Origin: a bacterium
Lineage (GTDB): Bacteria > Patescibacteriota > Andersenbacteria > UBA10190
Assembly (NCBI GenBank): GCA_002686445.1
Contig: NZCO01000002.1
Location: 10,995-26,400 of the forward strand
DNA: 15,406 bases
Direction: 5' to 3'
A program made the position numbers and the translations under genes. Under the pieces are notes generated by a model. That model was not told the DNA's origin, did not search any database, and saw only the letters and a program-made list of their open reading frames with translations. Below, in pieces: positions 13,049-15,406 of the stretch. Each line of letters opens with the position of its first letter. Within the stretch, counting starts at the first letter, position 1.

Positions 13049-15406
13049 CTACGAAACGTCAAACAATGACTCGCTTAAGTAATCTGCACCGCCGCCCTTT
13101 TCATCCTTTGGTGGTGGCGTCCCGATTTGAAATCGCTCTAAGATCTGTTGCTCGACATCCGCCTTGGCTCGCCCATAGGTAGCACGAGAATGCTCGCGAA
13201 TAGCCTCGCGGTTTTGGTTATCGCCTCCCGCCGGCGGTGGCGGAATCTTTAGACTGAACGGTCGAGCCGGCGTTCCGCTGATCAGCAAACGAATATAGGC
13301 AGTAAACCGATCCAGGTTCAGCAGGTCGTACTCCGTAAAGACCGGCTCAAATTGTTGGGCCATGAATTCGGCATCATCGACCCCAATACGATAACTAATG
13401 ATCGTACCCACGTTACCAAACACAGCGTCTTTAATGTCATCCTCCAGTTGCTGCGTAAATTGGTGTGTTAGGTTCAAATTCAAGCGGTACTTTCGAGCCT
13501 CCGACAGGATAGTGGCGATACTATCGGTGGTGAAGTTCTGAAACTCATCGAGGTACAGGTAAAAGTCAGGGCGTTGATCCTCAGGGATGTTGGCACGACC
13601 TAAGGCCGCAATCTGAATCTTCGCCACTAAGACAAATCCAAGCAGATCAGAGTTAATGTCCCCTAGCTGCCCTTTCGATAGGTTACACAGCAATATTTTC
13701 TGCTGATCCATGACCTCACGAACGTCAAAGCTCGAATGTGGTTGGCCAATCAGGTTACGAACCGTGGCGTTCCCAATGAAGCGACCCAACTTACTAATAA
13801 CGTAACTCAACATGTCAGCTGACATCTGCCCTTTTTGACTCTGGGCAAACTCGCGCTCCCAGAACTGCCGCACGGTCGGATCAATGTCGTACTGTAGAAT
13901 TTTCTTGCGGAATGGTTCGTCAACGAACATGCGTGGCACGTCAATAAGTGTGGCGTTCTCGTCTTCGACTAAGGCCATCAGCGCATTTCGCAAATAGTGC
14001 TCGAACATCGGTCCGACCGATTCCGGGTTGAGGCGAGCCGCCAACTTCTGCAAGATTTGGACTACTTCGTTAACCACCATGTCTTTCTGCGCTGGATCTT
14101 TTGACTCCAGAATGTTGAAGCCTAAGGGTCGGTCCGTGTCGCGTGGATCAAAGAGAATCACATCGTTCGCTCGCTCGGCGGGAATGTGCATCAGGATGTC
14201 TTCAATTAAATCACCATGTGGATCTACTACCCCGACTCCGTGACCTGCCACGATATCCTGCACAATCATATTCAAGAATAGGGTCGTTTTCCCCGTACCT
14301 GTTTGTCCGATGAGGTATAAGTGTCGGCGTCGGTCATCCTGGGCGAAGTGCACCGGATTGCTGATGCCACGATACAGATTATCCCCTAGCACAATTCCTT
14401 CCGCGGGTAGCTCTGCTGGTGCTGGCCCAGCTTTAGCGCCGCGCCACAGGATATTTGGAGTGGCCGTGGTCGGCAGTGGAAAATGAAAGAGCGACGCCAA
14501 CTCAGTGGTGCTTAAGGTGGCACTGGTTTTTTGGCGTGGCACTCGGAATACAAGGTCGCGAATAAACTGTCGCGATTTACCAACGCGACTCAAGTTCAAG
14601 TGATTCAAATCAGGTAAATCATATTGAGAGAAGGCGCCGGCTATGCTATTAAAGACCCGCTCGGCATCATCGGCTGCTCGCGTCGAAGCGCTGATTCGAA
14701 TGTTCACATCGAACTGCTGCTCAGTCACCTTGGCTTCAACAAGTTCAACTCGCTCCTGCCCGCGCCCGGTCAATTGGGCCGCTTCGCTCTGCGACTTTTG
14801 CTTTGATTCTGATGACTTGAGCGTGCTGTCTGACAGCTTGGCCAGAGCTGAGGATTTACCAGCCACATCCTTCTGTTTACCTAAGACAGTTCGACGTGCG
14901 GCCTGCCTTCCTTTCTGACGCGCCTTAGCCGTTGCCGGACGACACACATATTGAATGATCGCCGCGTCCTGATTCTGCAACTTAGCCAATGATGCCGTCA
15001 GGGACCCAATAGGGTCTGCCTCAAGGTCAAGGTAGGTAGCCAGCGGCAAATGCGAGCTTTTTGCTAGTTTCAGATGGCCACCGACAATTGTGTCGCTCGT
15101 TTCGTAAATGGTGTGGTCAGACGACACTTCCACAGCTGCTTCAGGATAGAATGCGTAAATCTGTTTTTCTAAGTGATCAACGTACCGACGCTCCGTACCA
15201 GCATAAAAGGCGATTACGCCATCTTCGCGGGCCACAATTTCAAACACAACAATTGGTCGGCCATACAGCCATTTGTCGAACGACGTTGTCGGCAGGCTGG
15301 CCAGCGTCGACAACCATTGTTCAGCCACCGCGATCCGTTCTTTTATCTGCTCACCGACCCCCTCTTCTCGCTCGTCGCTGGCGATGTCCTTCGGCAGCGT
15401 TACCTG
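13049..15406 (-). CDS. VirD4/TraG-like secretion ATPase, N-terminus beyond window
   Basis: A type IV secretion coupling-type ATPase of the VirD4/TraG/TraD and HerA superfamily, which move DNA or protein through a membrane channel by ATP hydrolysis. The frame is open to the right edge (785 residues visible), so the GTG at 15328 is not a real start. Counting from the edge: an N-terminal alpha/beta region (about 30-150), a Lys/Ser-rich linker with charged coiled-coil character (about 155-220), a second alpha/beta region, then the motor domain with Walker A GQTGTGKT (367-374), VGVVDPHGDLIEDIL, and Walker B LYLDEF (Asp620, Glu621). EARKYRLNLNLTHQFTQQL just after Walker B matches the TraM-recognition/AAD region of TraG and TraD. 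The C-terminus has a Pro-rich PPPPAGG and a polar tail. No membrane helices are visible, unlike classical VirD4. Two small genes follow on the same strand. Cargo and partners are unknown; no VirB genes are in the window. Confidence 0.9.
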   Translation of the reverse strand, partial: QVTLPKDIASDEREEGVGEQIKERIAVAEQWLSTLASLPTTSFDKWLYGRPIVVFEIVAREDGVIAFYAGTERRYVDHLEKQIYAFYPEAAVEVSSDHTIYETSDTIVGGHLKLAKSSHLPLATYLDLEADPIGSLTASLAKLQNQDAAIIQYVCRPATAKARQKGRQAARRTVLGKQKDVAGKSSALAKLSDSTLKSSESKQKSQSEAAQLTGRGQERVELVEAKVTEQQFDVNIRISASTRAADDAERVFNSIAGAFSQYDLPDLNHLNLSRVGKSRQFIRDLVFRVPRQKTSATLSTTELASLFHFPLPTTATPNILWRGAKAGPAPAELPAEGIVLGDNLYRGISNPVHFAQDDRRRHLYLIGQTGTGKTTLFLNMIVQDIVAGHGVGVVDPHGDLIEDILMHIPAERANDVILFDPRDTDRPLGFNILESKDPAQKDMVVNEVVQILQKLAARLNPESVGPMFEHYLRNALMALVEDENATLIDVPRMFVDEPFRKKILQYDIDPTVRQFWEREFAQSQKGQMSADMLSYVISKLGRFIGNATVRNLIGQPHSSFDVREVMDQQKILLCNLSKGQLGDINSDLLGFVLVAKIQIAALGRANIPEDQRPDFYLYLDEFQNFTTDSIATILSEARKYRLNLNLTHQFTQQLEDDIKDAVFGNVGTIISYRIGVDDAEFMAQQFEPVFTEYDLLNLDRFTAYIRLLISGTPARPFSLKIPPPPAGGDNQNREAIREHSRATYGRAKADVEQQILERFQIGTPPPKDEKGGGADYLSESLFDVS

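Noticed and set aside
13225..13255. GC-rich palindrome-like run in the ATPase gene
   Set aside because: It is explained by consecutive Pro and Gly codons of the PPPPAGG linker and is not a perfect inverted repeat.
15326..15328. GTG start for the secretion ATPase at 15328
   Set aside because: The frame continues without a stop to the window edge with protein-like content (LPKDIASDEREE and so on), so the true start lies outside.
1..15406. CRISPR array, insertion sequence or prophage
   Set aside because: No regularly spaced repeats, transposase, integrase or phage structural genes were seen on either strand.

Overview
The window looks like chromosomal DNA from a bacterium of moderate GC content. 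My best guess is Candidate Phyla Radiation (Patescibacteria) or a near relative. That rests on the combination of a soluble VirD4/TraG-like ATPase with a long N-terminal domain, a membrane-anchored dockerin-repeat protein, a DUF3048 protein and a very large multi-spanning membrane protein, packed among compact housekeeping genes; it is inference, not proof. TGA is an ordinary stop (truB ends in TGA), so the Gly-recoded TGA of Gracilibacteria and Absconditabacteria does not apply. I see no tRNA, rRNA, CRISPR array, transposase or integrase.

Layout. 1-951: two unrecognised leftward genes, one cut by the window edge, both with strong Shine-Dalgarno sites and separated by a hairpin terminator. 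1047-3041: uvrB, rightward, complete. 3081-4565: a leftward gene for a membrane-anchored extracellular protein with six dockerin-type calcium loops in three pairs. 4683-6677: a rightward large membrane protein, probably of the GT-C glycosyltransferase/mannosyltransferase type, whose gene carries an in-frame block packed with palindromes. 6680-8639: leftward gmd-rmd, making GDP-D-rhamnose from GDP-mannose, with an intercistronic hairpin that covers the rmd ribosome-binding site. 8702-9954: truB and rpsT, rightward. 9966 to the right edge: a leftward run of holA, a DUF3048 protein, two small unknown genes and the VirD4/TraG-like ATPase, which is transcribed first and runs off the window.

How the genes fit together. 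Three themes stand out. Information processing: UvrB in excision repair, TruB in tRNA modification, S20 in the small ribosomal subunit, HolA in the clamp loader. Cell surface: GDP-D-rhamnose synthesis, a candidate membrane glycosyltransferase, the dockerin protein and the DUF3048 protein. Transport or secretion: the VirD4/TraG-like ATPase with two small downstream proteins of unknown role. The least expected signals are the rmd ribosome-binding-site hairpin, the palindrome-dense in-frame insert in the membrane-protein gene, the triple dockerin array, and the small genes linked to the secretion ATPase.
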